A DNA stretch of 64,000 nucleotides from Macrococcoides goetzii (GTDB lineage: Bacteria; Bacillota; Bacilli; Staphylococcales; Staphylococcaceae): the NCBI RefSeq assembly GCF_002742385.2, contig NZ_MJBI02000002.1, positions 395,953 through 459,952 of the forward strand. Reading direction: 5' to 3'. The notes below the pieces were generated by a model. The model did not search any database and was not told the origin of the DNA. It worked only from the letters and a program-made list of their open reading frames with translations. Numbering within the stretch: position 1 is the stretch's first letter; each line of letters opens with the position of its first letter. The translations under genes and the position numbers were made by a program. Positions 9,435 through 17,485 of the stretch are shown here, piece by piece.

Positions 9435-9613
9435 AATAATGACCTCCAAATATTTATTAAATAATATCTAATGTTTTACATAAGAAAACTTCACATATTT
9501 CAAAAAGCAAACCCTTAACACGATTACTTTTTGTAATATGTGAAGTCCTTACGTTTCTTGCATATGTTCGATATATTTGAATTAAGTATATAATAGATAT
9601 GATCTTTTGTCAA
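9435..9613 (-). promoter_or_regulatory. Promoter and structured leader of csp copy 1
   Basis: On the minus strand, -35 TTGACA (9608-9613) and -10 TATACT (9585-9590) are spaced exactly 17 bp. Transcription would start near 9578, giving a leader of about 145 nt. The leader holds a long hairpin, arms 9489-9507 and 9527-9545, with a 19-nt loop and one mismatch. The layout resembles cspA-type thermosensing leaders; that role is inferred. Confidence 0.8.
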
Positions 9614-9741
9614 TGCAAACAATGCATGAGAAATATATATACATGCTCAGAACATGATAGGTAAGGGATATAATGGTCAAAAAAGTTTTTTGGATTTATT
9701 TTTAAGTAATGAATTTCTGGAAAATAATAAGTAGAAAGCAC

Positions 9742-9771
9742 AAAAAAAATAAGCCCCTTGAGGGCTTATTT
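9742..9771 (-). terminator. Terminator of cold-shock gene copy 2
   Basis: The stem AATAAGCCC/GGGCTTATT with a CTTGA loop is followed by a U run on the minus strand. Confidence 0.9.
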
Positions 9772-9785
9772 CTTCACATTAAATA

Positions 9786-9986
9786 TTATAATTTAACGAT
9801 GTTAGCAGCTTGAGGTCCACGTTGACCTTCTTCGATATCGAATTCAACTGCTTGACCTTCTTCTAAAGATTTATAACCTTCACCTTGAATAGCGCTGAAG
9901 TGAGCGAATACGTCGTCTCCGCCTTCAACTTCGATGAATCCAAAACCTTTTTCTGCGTTAAACCATTTAACTGTACCTTGTGTCAT
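9786..9986 (-). CDS. csp: Cold-shock protein, copy 2
   Basis: A 66-residue cold-shock protein with the same RNP1 (13-20) and RNP2 (26-31) motifs as its neighbours. It reads IQGEGYKS and EFDIEEG, so it is closer to copy 3 than to copy 1. Start is the ATG after GGAGGTCATTATT. It has its own promoter, leader and terminator, so the three genes form a tandem array of separate units, not an operon. Near-identical DNA in the coding region points to recent duplication or gene conversion. Confidence 0.96.
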   Translation of the reverse strand: MTQGTVKWFNAEKGFGFIEVEGGDDVFAHFSAIQGEGYKSLEEGQAVEFDIEEGQRGPQAANIVKL

Positions 9987-10168
9987 AATAATGACCTCCA
10001 ATAAATTATTAAATAATATCTAATGTTTCTCCTACAAAGAAAAATTCACATATTACAAAAAGTCTCGACTTAACACGATTACTTTTTGTAATATGTGAAG
10101 AAGCTTTGTTTGTTGCATATGTCCGATATATTTGACTTAAGTATATAACGGATCGGTTAATAAGTCAA
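9987..10168 (-). promoter_or_regulatory. Promoter and structured leader of csp copy 2
   Basis: On the minus strand, -35 TTGACT (10163-10168), 17-bp spacer, -10 TATACT (10140-10145). The leader contains a perfect 19-bp inverted repeat, TTCACATATTACAAAAAGT at 10045-10063 and its complement at 10081-10099, around a 17-nt loop. Confidence 0.82.
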
Positions 10169-10293
10169 ACGTGTGTTCTTGCGATTTGGTCTTAATATCT
10201 CGTAAAAGTGCGTAGGTATCAGTCAAATTGAGTGAAATATTTATTTTTATATTGCCTAATTGGATCAATAATAGCTGTAAAAATGAAATTATA

Positions 10294-10326
10294 GATAAAA
10301 AAAAATAAGCCCCTTGAGGGCTTATC
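10294..10326 (-). terminator. Terminator of cold-shock gene copy 3
   Basis: The stem ATAAGCCC/GGGCTTAT is followed by a long U run on the minus strand, matching the terminators of the other two copies. Confidence 0.88.
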
Positions 10327-10341
10327 TTTCAACATTAAATA

Positions 10342-10542
10342 TTATAATTTAACGATGTTAGCAGCTTGAGGTCCACGTTGACCTTCTTCGATATCGAATT
10401 CAACTGCTTGTCCTTCTTCTAAAGTTTTGTAACCTTCACCTTGAATAGCGCTGAAGTGAGCGAATACGTCGTCTCCACCTTCAACTTCGATGAATCCAAA
10501 ACCTTTTTCTGCGTTAAACCATTTAACTGTACCTTGTGCCAT
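10342..10542 (-). CDS. csp: Cold-shock protein, copy 3
   Basis: A 66-residue cold-shock protein starting [10 protein letters not shown], differing from copies 1 and 2 at residue 2. RNP1 and RNP2 are intact. The body of the protein ([15 protein letters not shown]) mixes features of the other copies. The ATG follows GGAGGTCATTATATT, two bases further than in the other copies. It is probably the first-transcribed member only in position; its own promoter and terminator isolate it. Confidence 0.96.
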   Translation of the reverse strand: MAQGTVKWFNAEKGFGFIEVEGGDDVFAHFSAIQGEGYKTLEEGQAVEFDIEEGQRGPQAANIVKL

Positions 10543-10725
10543 AATATAATGACCTCCAATAAATTATTAAATAATATCTAATGTTTTACAAAGAAAACAC
10601 TTCACATATTACAAAAAGTGTTGTCTTACATTATTACTCTTTGTAATGATGTGAAGAGCCTTAATTTCTTGCATATGTACGATAATATTTGAATTTATTA
10701 TATAATGATTCATCACAATTGTCTA
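10543..10725 (-). promoter_or_regulatory. Promoter and structured leader of csp copy 3
   Basis: On the minus strand, -35 TAGACA (10720-10725), 17-bp spacer, -10 TATAAT (10697-10702). The leader hairpin (10600-10656) has the same arms as copies 1 and 2 but with a bulge, while the loop sequence has diverged. The remaining bases up to 10813 hold nothing I recognise. Confidence 0.78.
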
Positions 10726-10813
10726 GTATTTATAGTCACTTTAATACAATATGAGTAAAATAAGAATTTATTTTACGTGTATTGAGGCATATATTAGGAG
10801 AATTGAAATAGTC

Positions 10814-11215
10814 TTATTGTACCAGGTGGTGCTGTAAATATTCGATAAATTGAATGAAACCATGTTTCTCAACAGTCATATCGTATGCATTATCAGCGCG
10901 GTGAGCAGAATCATGATTTTCTAATAAAGCTTTTAAGTGAATCGTAATATCGATAGTCTTTTCATGGATATTCTTGATATCAATGTATAATGATGGTTCT
11001 ACAAAATGATATTTACCTGTGTTCAATAATTGAAGGTGACTGAGTATAATCAGATCTTCTTCATATAATATATGTTTAAATAGTAAGTTGCTATGGTCAT
11101 TAATAAAAGCAATTTCAAATTTCACTACTTTTGGATCATGTTCAATGCTGTATACTTTATAAATCATAGATGTACTATTATTGATATCCATTAACGGAAG
11201 CGTGTTATTCATCAT
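10814..11215 (-). CDS. Hypothetical protein, 133 residues
   Basis: I do not recognise this protein. It is soluble-looking, with no signal peptide or membrane helix, and its predicted pattern is alternating beta strands followed by a C-terminal helix (GFIQFIEYLQHHL). It is rich in His and Asn. The longest frame begins at a GTG that overlaps the GAGGTG ribosome-binding site, so one of the two following ATG codons is more likely. It stands alone between the cold-shock array and a transporter gene, with no obvious partner. Confidence 0.65.
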   Translation of the reverse strand: MMNNTLPLMDINNSTSMIYKVYSIEHDPKVVKFEIAFINDHSNLLFKHILYEEDLIILSHLQLLNTGKYHFVEPSLYIDIKNIHEKTIDITIHLKALLENHDSAHRADNAYDMTVEKHGFIQFIEYLQHHLVQ

Positions 11216-11316
11216 GATCACCTCGATACAATTATAGCAAAATATGTAATATAAATGAAAATGATTTTATAGTGTATATATATGAAAATTTCTTAACTTT
11301 AATACTGAAATTATCT

Positions 11317-12258
11317 TTAAAAAAGTCTGATCATCACTACAGCACATACTAATAAACCTAATCCTAACATTTGAACACGCGTGATTGGGACTTTTTTGGC
11401 GCCGAGTAAACCGAACATATCAATCAATACACTGCATAAAATTTGGCCGAATAAACAGATAACAACAACAAGTCCAGTTCCGATGATTGGTACAAGATAA
11501 GCCATGATTAAAACGAAGAATGCACCGAGAATACCGCCACACCAAATCCATTTCGGTTTATCATTACCCAGTGCTAATTTAAAGTTAGCGAGTTGTCTAT
11601 AAACCACTGCAACGATGAGGAATAAAATCGTCGTACCAACAAGGAATGATATGAAAGCTGCATGAATTGCTGAATCAAGTAAACCGCCTAAATGTCCATT
11701 AATAGCGGACTGACTGGCCATAAGCATACCTGCTACAATCCCTAAAATTTGAAACGGCAATTTATTGCCAACTTCAGTTGGGACATTTGAGTTATGTTGT
11801 TTCTTTCTCAAATAATCAGGTAAAACGATAACACATATGACGCCAAGAATTAAAATGATAATGCCGATGAATCTAAGCAATGTAAAACTTTTCTCTGGAG
11901 AGAAGAACAATCCAAAGTGATCGATTAACATACTCATCATAATCTGACCCATAATTGGTAGAACGACAGTCTGTACACCACCAAGTTTAGGGAATAACAG
12001 TATGTTAGTAGTTAAGCCGATGACACCTAATAAACCACCAATCCATATCCAGAAAGGATTATCCTGGAATGTGGAAAAAGGTATTAGCACACTGTGCTTT
12101 GTAGCAAGTGTCATTATCAGTAAAAAGATCGTTCCAACTAAAAATGAAATAAATGATGCCATAAAAGGGGATAAAACGTATGTACGTAACCTTGAATTAA
12201 CAGCTGTCTGAATTGGCATCATCAGACCGATTGCAAAGGCTAACAGAATATAAATCAT
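11317..12258 (-). CDS. DMT-superfamily transporter, YdcZ (DUF606) type
   Basis: A 313-residue membrane protein with about ten hydrophobic segments arranged as two homologous halves. Each half holds the same landmarks: QTAVNSRLRTYVLSPFMASFISFLVGT in the first, QSAINGHLGGLLDSAIHAAFISFLVGT in the second (only parts quoted are needed to see the duplication). This is typical of fused YdcZ transporters, whose substrates are mostly unknown. The longest frame adds a poorly conserved extension; ATG at 12258 follows AGGAGTG and starts directly in the first membrane helix. Confidence 0.83.
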   Translation of the reverse strand: MIYILLAFAIGLMMPIQTAVNSRLRTYVLSPFMASFISFLVGTIFLLIMTLATKHSVLIPFSTFQDNPFWIWIGGLLGVIGLTTNILLFPKLGGVQTVVLPIMGQIMMSMLIDHFGLFFSPEKSFTLLRFIGIIILILGVICVIVLPDYLRKKQHNSNVPTEVGNKLPFQILGIVAGMLMASQSAINGHLGGLLDSAIHAAFISFLVGTTILFLIVAVVYRQLANFKLALGNDKPKWIWCGGILGAFFVLIMAYLVPIIGTGLVVVICLFGQILCSVLIDMFGLLGAKKVPITRVQMLGLGLLVCAVVMIRLF

Positions 12259-12362
12259 AACAACACTCCTATGTATTAATAAAATTATAATACATGATTT
12301 ATGTGTAAATAACATAATGAAGGGTATTAATAATTTCAGTTAAGCAATTGTTGGAGGTTACG

Positions 12363-12542
12363 ATGGAATATAGAAGATCAGAAAGTACATATATAGAAAG
12401 TGCTGGACAAGATATTGACGGAAAAAAGGAAATAAACAATTCATACAATCCAATTAATGTATTAATACATATATTAGATACAAAAGTTTTTAGAGTGATG
12501 TTGATTCTAACATTGATTATGTTATTTTATTTCTATCATTAA
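12363..12542 (+). CDS. Small membrane-anchored protein, 59 residues
   Basis: This small protein has a charged N-terminal half (about residues 1-30) and a C-terminal hydrophobic helix (VFRVMLILTLIMLFYFYH), so it is probably a tail-anchored membrane protein. ATG at 12363 follows TTGGAGG with good spacing and a terminator follows the stop at once, which supports a real gene. It does not match a family I know. The position between a transporter and a regulator gives no functional hint. Confidence 0.6.
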   Translation: MEYRRSESTYIESAGQDIDGKKEINNSYNPINVLIHILDTKVFRVMLILTLIMLFYFYH

Positions 12543-12577
12543 AAGTTCTAATCTCAATTAGAGCTTTTATTTTTTTA
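12541..12577 (+). terminator. Rho-independent terminator
   Basis: The stem AAAAGTTCTAAT/ATTAGAGCTTTT (one mismatch) is followed by a long T run. Confidence 0.8.
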
Positions 12578-12628
12578 TTCATTTTTATGTTAAAATTATT
12601 TTAAACGATAAAAACTGTAGGTGACGAA

Positions 12629-13192
12629 ATGGGCAATGAATTACTGAAAATATTAATCGATGAAAAAGCAAATCAAATCATTCAGCTGACAAGAGATAAA
12701 GCGATGACAACGAAAGAAATTGCAAAAGCTTTAGATGTAAAGACATCAAATCTGTATTATCCTATTAAGAAACTGATGGAAGTTGAAGCGTTAAAAATAG
12801 TTGAAGAAAGACAAATCAAGAATATGACTGAATATTATTATTCAAGTGAACACTTAAATAAATCACCAATTAATTTTGATTTTCCAGCAATAAAAGAAAA
12901 CTTCGATACAATATTAGCGTTTTACACATTAGAAGTTCAAAAAGTATTCGATGCACTCAAACGAGATGCTGATGAGTATGGTAAATTGACTGATGAAGAA
13001 TTAAAGAAGATTGAGACACCAAACAGTGCTCAAATGTCTAATTTAGAAGTGCAATTACCATATGAACAATGGATGGAATTAATGAATGAAATGAGAGCTT
13101 TAAGTCAAAAGTATGAAGAAAAGTATAAAGATTTAGATCATAAAAATGTGTATCAAATTCAACTGTCATCATATAAAGATGAAACTGAGTAG
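12629..13192 (+). CDS. Winged-helix transcriptional regulator (ArsR/HTH-20-like)
   Basis: A 187-residue protein. Residues about 10-75 form a winged helix-turn-helix: MTTKEIAKALDVKTSNLYYP is the recognition segment. The C-terminal half is helical and acidic, with a long helix of EEKYKDLD type. The layout matches small regulators that control an adjacent transporter. The MFS gene follows 116 bases later, and the same TTTTAACGATAAAAA-like sequence precedes both genes, suggesting that the regulator controls itself and the transporter. Ligand unknown. Confidence 0.8.
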   Translation: MGNELLKILIDEKANQIIQLTRDKAMTTKEIAKALDVKTSNLYYPIKKLMEVEALKIVEERQIKNMTEYYYSSEHLNKSPINFDFPAIKENFDTILAFYTLEVQKVFDALKRDADEYGKLTDEELKKIETPNSAQMSNLEVQLPYEQWMELMNEMRALSQKYEEKYKDLDHKNVYQIQLSSYKDETE

Positions 13193-13219
13193 AGTAGCAG
13201 AAGCTGCTCTATTTTTTTG
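13191..13219 (+). terminator. Terminator or attenuator between regulator and transporter
   Basis: The stem AGAGTAGCAG/CTGCTCT (one bulged base) is followed by a T run just after the regulator's stop codon. Confidence 0.7.
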
Positions 13220-13246
13220 TATGGAAAAATTGTCTGATAATTTTTA

Positions 13247-13294
13247 TTGACTTATTTATTTTTATCAGTAAAATATATTTTAACGATAAAAATA
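13247..13294 (+). promoter_or_regulatory. Promoter and probable operator of the MFS gene
   Basis: -35 TTGACT (13247-13252) and -10 TAAAAT (13269-13274) are spaced 16 bp. Just downstream, TTTTAACGATAAAAA (about 13279-13293) nearly repeats TTTTAAACGATAAAAA found at about 12599-12614 upstream of the regulator gene, so it is a candidate operator. Confidence 0.5.
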
Positions 13295-13308
13295 ATAGGA
13301 GGGATAAT

Positions 13309-14493
13309 ATGTCGAACAAAAATTACCTATTAACGGGAAGGCTCATTTCAGCGTTAGGTGATTCAATGTATTCAGTTGCAATTATGTGGTATATCTTTGA
13401 TGTGACAAAAGATGCTTTTATTACGAGTGTTACTTCAGCAATTATCTTTACACCAGGTATTCTTTCTGCTTTTGCTGGCCCGGTAATTGATCACTTCAAT
13501 CGCAAGAAGATGATGCTAATCGCACAAATCATGCAACTATTTATTATGATTTTTATTGCAGTGATGTTCTATTTGAATCTTATGCCTATAAGTGTTTTAT
13601 TGTTCAGTCTGTTCATTTTAGGATTAATTGAAGTAGTAGAAGGTAATGCAGAAAGTGCATTGTCTCCTTTGGTGATGGAAGAAGATGAACTTATTGGATA
13701 TAACAGTTTTGTAAGTACAGGTTCAACGATTATAGGTGTCATTGCCAAATTAATAACAGTTTGGCTAGTCATGAAAGCTGGTATAGAAAGTGTTTATTTT
13801 CTAAATGCAGCGACATTCTTCTTTGCTGTGCTCTTCTTCTACAAGATTAAATACAACCATATTGATAACGGCGTATTTAATACTGAGATTTACAAAAATT
13901 CTATATCTGATGGATGGAAATATTTCGTAGGTAATAAATTATTTTTATTTACTTTGCCTGCTATGATCGCAAACTTTACAGGTAGTATGACCAATGCGAT
14001 ATTGCCGGCATTTACTTATAGTAGAGGTGGAGATTATGCATATGGCTATTATTTAACGGCTAGTGTTGTCTTTGCTTTGATAGGTTCACTCATTACTCCT
14101 AAATTTAAAGATGTTGATATTAACAAGATTCTAATGATTTCTCCATTGGTATCTGGTGTATGTATGATACTTACAGCGGTTGCTCCAAACTATTATGTGT
14201 CAATTTTCTTTTATGGTCTAATGACTTTACCGATTATGGTGCTCAATATCAGTATGTTTACTTATATTCAGAAGATGGTTGATAACAAAGTGTTAGCACG
14301 TGTAGGCACTATAATGAATGCACTATGTATGGTAGCGATGCCTGTTGGATCATTGCTTGGAGGCGTTGTGGCAAAACAATTTGGTGTAGATGTGCCTATT
14401 TATATTTCAGGCATAGGATTTATGAGTTTAACAGCAGTGTTTCTGCTATTACAGCGTAAAGGTGGAAAGATTGATATACAAAAAACCGTCTAA
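13309..14493 (+). CDS. MFS transporter (drug efflux type)
   Basis: A 394-residue membrane protein with about 12 hydrophobic segments. It opens with LLTGRLISALGDSMYSVAIMWYIFD and has the loop 2-3 motif GPVIDHFNRKKMM, as in the major facilitator families that include macrolide and multidrug exporters of the MefA/YfmO kind. The substrate is unknown. The preceding winged-helix gene probably regulates it. ATG follows AGGAGGG. A bidirectional terminator overlaps its 3' end. Confidence 0.85.
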   Translation: MSNKNYLLTGRLISALGDSMYSVAIMWYIFDVTKDAFITSVTSAIIFTPGILSAFAGPVIDHFNRKKMMLIAQIMQLFIMIFIAVMFYLNLMPISVLLFSLFILGLIEVVEGNAESALSPLVMEEDELIGYNSFVSTGSTIIGVIAKLITVWLVMKAGIESVYFLNAATFFFAVLFFYKIKYNHIDNGVFNTEIYKNSISDGWKYFVGNKLFLFTLPAMIANFTGSMTNAILPAFTYSRGGDYAYGYYLTASVVFALIGSLITPKFKDVDINKILMISPLVSGVCMILTAVAPNYYVSIFFYGLMTLPIMVLNISMFTYIQKMVDNKVLARVGTIMNALCMVAMPVGSLLGGVVAKQFGVDVPIYISGIGFMSLTAVFLLLQRKGGKIDIQKTV

Positions 14494-14515
14494 GTTATAC
14501 TCAGACGGTCTTTGC
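14484..14515. terminator. Bidirectional terminator
   Basis: The stem ACCGTCT/AGACGGT with A-rich left and T-rich right flanks lies between convergent genes and overlaps the end of the MFS coding region. Confidence 0.75.
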
Positions 14516-15739
14516 TTTTGGTGACTGATACCATTCTTTAAGAAATGCATACAATACCTGAGAGAATTGTTCTAACTCTGTTGCACTAATTCTTTCGTCT
14601 ACACTATGTGCTTCAGATAATTGGCCAGGTCCATAAAGAATCGTTGGTATACCGAAGTCTGCTAACCATCCACCATCTGTAACAGTTGAGCTCATTTCGT
14701 GTTTCAGAGGTGTATTGAATACTGATTGATGAGATGTCGCTAGCAGTTCGAACCCTGGATGATCTGTTGGTACTGTAAAACTTGGGAAGATTTCGCCTTT
14801 ATCTTCAATCATTGAAGTGCCGCCCCACTCAAAAGAAAGCGGATTTTCTCTTAACCATATATCAGCATCGGCTACTTTATTTAAATAAACTTCTATTTCT
14901 TTCGTAATATCATGATAATTTTCTTCTGGTAAATAATGAACCGTAATCCAGAGTTTACATTCATCTGCAATAAAGGCTGGATGTCTGCCACCTTCAATGA
15001 CAGCTGGGTTAATCGTATTTGCACCTGCAAGCATTCCAGGACTTGATTTCATTACTGCCCAGTGCTGTTCAAGTTCTCTTAAAGCGGTGATCACTTTCAT
15101 CATTTTTTCGATTGCACTTGCTCCAAACAATCCACCACCTGCATGGATGGTATTCATTCTTGCTCCATCGTGAATGGTATTATTGCTTTTAACAGTAATC
15201 CATCCTGTAATAACGCCACCTTGACCTTGTGCAACACAGTTACTTGTGTCTAATACCAGTGCTAAATCAGCTTTAGGAGAATGTTCGCAGGCAGTTTTTG
15301 TCCCGGCTTCTCCAACTTCTTCACCGACGACTGAATGAACGATAATGTCTCCTTTAGGTTGAATATTTTTGTGTGACAGTCTTTCCAACACATAAAATAA
15401 TGCACTCATGCCACCTTTCATATCACTGACGCCACGTCCATATAACCAGTCATCAACTTGAGTGAGCTTAAATGGGGGATATGTCCATTCTGCTTCGCTT
15501 ACTTCAGCAACATCCACATGTCCGTTTAATATTAATTTTGGAGCATTTGCATCCGTACCTTTTAATGTTGCTACGATTACAGAATCATTTTTATACAGTG
15601 GAATTCTTTCGATGTGAAAGTTAAGATTTTTTAGTAGCTGTTCGATTTCATTTTGTAACGGATCTGTATTTCTTGCGGGAGGACTTTCAGTATTATAACT
15701 GATTAATAAATCGAGTATGTCGTAAAGTCGGTTGTTCAA
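14501..15739 (-). CDS. M20 metallopeptidase-family deacylase (ArgE/DapE type)
   Basis: About 412 residues, the usual length for acetylornithine deacetylase/succinyl-diaminopimelate desuccinylase enzymes, which hydrolyse N-acyl amino acids with a two-metal centre. Visible ligands are His74 in NGHVDVAEV, Asp106 in GRGVSDMKGG, the Glu pair 140-141 in VGEEVGEAGT, and the C-terminal SEAHSVDERI. The substrate cannot be assigned. The frame is open further upstream, but TTG at 15739, after GGAG, gives the normal N-terminus (LNNRLYDILDLL); the longer version would add 28 atypical residues. Confidence 0.85.
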   Translation of the reverse strand: MNNRLYDILDLLISYNTESPPARNTDPLQNEIEQLLKNLNFHIERIPLYKNDSVIVATLKGTDANAPKLILNGHVDVAEVSEAEWTYPPFKLTQVDDWLYGRGVSDMKGGMSALFYVLERLSHKNIQPKGDIIVHSVVGEEVGEAGTKTACEHSPKADLALVLDTSNCVAQGQGGVITGWITVKSNNTIHDGARMNTIHAGGGLFGASAIEKMMKVITALRELEQHWAVMKSSPGMLAGANTINPAVIEGGRHPAFIADECKLWITVHYLPEENYHDITKEIEVYLNKVADADIWLRENPLSFEWGGTSMIEDKGEIFPSFTVPTDHPGFELLATSHQSVFNTPLKHEMSSTVTDGGWLADFGIPTILYGPGQLSEAHSVDERISATELEQFSQVLYAFLKEWYQSPKAKTV

Positions 15740-15800
15740 ATCAATCACTCCTTCATCGTGTTGATTTAAGTATAACAACGAATAGGATGAATTTGGAAAT

Positions 15801-15826
15801 GAAAAGGGGATGTCCGAAGACATCCC
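15801..15826 (-). terminator. Terminator of the minus-strand operon 17328-15827
   Basis: A perfect 8-bp stem GGGATGTC/GACATCCC (15807-15814, 15819-15826). On the minus strand its loop is the stable tetraloop TTCG, followed by CCTTTTC. Confidence 0.85.
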
Positions 15827-16093
15827 TTATTTCCATCGTTCTAATTTCTTCAATTGCATCGGATAGAAAGCTTTCATCATAAATTTAGCAACTGGATTCC
15901 CTTTGCCATTTGAAATACCTTGCTTACCGCGTTCAAGCATTTCTTCCATCGTAATATCAGGATCAATATACTTTCCGTCTTTATAACAATAATTACAATA
16001 CTTAGAGCTTAAGCTCCCATCAACTTCTGTACCACGAACATCTTCACCGTGCAGATTAAGTGGCATACCACAACTTTGACAAAATTTCTCCAT
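15827..16093 (-). CDS. Zinc-ribbon domain protein
   Basis: An 88-residue protein whose N-terminal half is a zinc ribbon with Cys at 5, 8, 33 and 36 (CQSCGM and YCNYC), matching the 'putative zinc ribbon' family found widely in Firmicutes. The C-terminal half is a helical segment with DPDITMEEMLERGKQG. No reaction is known. It is the last gene of a tightly spaced minus-strand group with a VOC protein, a DUF1761 membrane protein and an SRPBCC protein; 11 bases separate it from the VOC gene. Confidence 0.85.
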   Translation of the reverse strand: MEKFCQSCGMPLNLHGEDVRGTEVDGSLSSKYCNYCYKDGKYIDPDITMEEMLERGKQGISNGKGNPVAKFMMKAFYPMQLKKLERWK

Positions 16094-16104
16094 ATGAACG
16101 CTCC

Positions 16105-16476
16105 TTATACATGTTGATCAAATAATACTGTATTACCGTCTAAATCTTTTACCATAAAATATCCTGGGCCAGATTCGTTCTCAGCTGTTAACGGTGTGAT
16201 GAAATCATAACCTGCTGCCTCTAATTTAGCTGCGATTTCACGTACATCTGTACCAGCAATTTCCTGACCTTTCTCATTCCATTTCGGATTAAACGTCATC
16301 ATAAACACTTCAAACATTCCTTGAAATAATCCGATACGTGCTGCACCATTACTTAACACAACCCAGTTTTGCGTAATGTCGCCACTGACTTGTTCAAAGC
16401 CTAATGTTTGATAAAACTTAATTGATGCATGAATATCCTTTACCGGTAAACTTACAGAAAAATTGCCTAATTCCAT
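16105..16476 (-). CDS. VOC-superfamily protein (glyoxalase-like)
   Basis: A 123-residue protein with paired beta-alpha-beta modules, SVSLPVKDIHASIKFYQTLGFE at the start and GYFMVKDLDGNTVLFDQ at the end, typical of glyoxalase/bleomycin-resistance proteins. Metal ligands are not obviously complete, so a binding or isomerase role is as likely as a lyase. The ATG lies nine bases from GGAG; a TTG one codon earlier is possible. The ribosome-binding site overlaps the end of the upstream DUF1761 gene. Confidence 0.8.
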   Translation of the reverse strand: MELGNFSVSLPVKDIHASIKFYQTLGFEQVSGDITQNWVVLSNGAARIGLFQGMFEVFMMTFNPKWNEKGQEIAGTDVREIAAKLEAAGYDFITPLTAENESGPGYFMVKDLDGNTVLFDQHV

Positions 16477-16489
16477 CAATCTTCACTCC

Positions 16490-16870
16490 TTATCCAAAAT
16501 AGTATGCTGCTAATGTCATGATCATAATACAAATCAGTTTGTAACTTTCATTAATTGCGATTAATTTAAAGGATTTCATTTCAAAGAAATAGTTTTTAAG
16601 CGCTGAAAAGATAGAAATAATTGCAATCGTAAATCCAGCACAGAAAATATTTAAATCTGTATGCGACAATAAGAAAAAGACGAGTAGTGATACAAGAATT
16701 TCTACTACAAAACCTGTAATCATTTGAGGTGTACCACTACCTGCTGCTTTGATTTGTTCATCTGAAATGCCGACTTCTCGTTGCCATAACTTACCGAATA
16801 ATACGGTATACCAAAGTGCGCCTATCATAAAGGCTAATGCTCCGGCAATAATTGCTGCTAATATACTCAT
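16490..16870 (-). CDS. DUF1761 membrane protein
   Basis: A 126-residue protein with four predicted membrane helices. The first contains AFMIGALWYTVLFGKLW, the conserved Trp-Tyr motif of DUF1761, and the second half carries FVVEILVSLLVFFLL. Function is unknown. Its ATG overlaps the stop of the upstream SRPBCC gene by one base (TAATG), so the two are translated together. Confidence 0.8.
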   Translation of the reverse strand: MSILAAIIAGALAFMIGALWYTVLFGKLWQREVGISDEQIKAAGSGTPQMITGFVVEILVSLLVFFLLSHTDLNIFCAGFTIAIISIFSALKNYFFEMKSFKLIAINESYKLICIMIMTLAAYYFG

Positions 16871-17328
16871 TAATTGTACTCCTTCATTGCTTCTACTTTT
16901 ACGCGCTGCATAAAATCATCAACAACTTTTTGATTTTGCTTTTTTGGCATTAATTTAAGCATCGCTTTTCCAGCAAAGTTGACTCCTTTATTCGAACCGC
17001 TGTAAATGAAACGTGTTTCGTTCTCTGAAATCTTTTCTAATACATAATCAGCTTCAATATCAAACATCTTAGCAAGTTGAAATCCAGACTTATTATGCTT
17101 ACGAGTAGGTGTATCCTCATGTTCTAAATCAGTGACTATATACTTCATCACTTTGTTGCCTTCTTTGTATGATTGCTCATACGTCGAACCAACAACACCA
17201 GGTTTCTTTTCTAACACTTTCATTTCGACCACTTGAGGCATAATGCGTTGAATATTCTCTAAATCAAATAAAGACCATACTTTCTCGATATTCACAGGTA
17301 ATATCATTTCTTCTTTCCATGTGAGCAT
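16870..17328 (-). CDS. SRPBCC (START/Bet v1-like) protein
   Basis: A 152-residue protein opening with EEMILPVNIEKVWSLFDLENI, the usual first strand and helix of the SRPBCC ligand-binding fold (polyketide cyclase/CoxG relatives), and ending in a long C-terminal helix. It is cytoplasmic and has no catalytic residues that I can name. It is the first gene of a four-gene minus-strand group. The ATG follows TTGGAGG. It may bind a hydrophobic ligand handled with the membrane protein downstream; this is inference. Confidence 0.78.
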   Translation of the reverse strand: MLTWKEEMILPVNIEKVWSLFDLENIQRIMPQVVEMKVLEKKPGVVGSTYEQSYKEGNKVMKYIVTDLEHEDTPTRKHNKSGFQLAKMFDIEADYVLEKISENETRFIYSGSNKGVNFAGKAMLKLMPKKQNQKVVDDFMQRVKVEAMKEYN

Positions 17329-17485
17329 AAGTAACCTCCAAAAGTTTATTCAATTTAATCTTAAACGATATTTTATAAATTAGCTAAAGTAAAGTGAGAA
17401 AATACACCGATAGGAATGATTACGGTTAGATTTGAATGGAAAAATTCAGAAGTATAAATTATATTTTAGAAAAGGAGGGATGACC

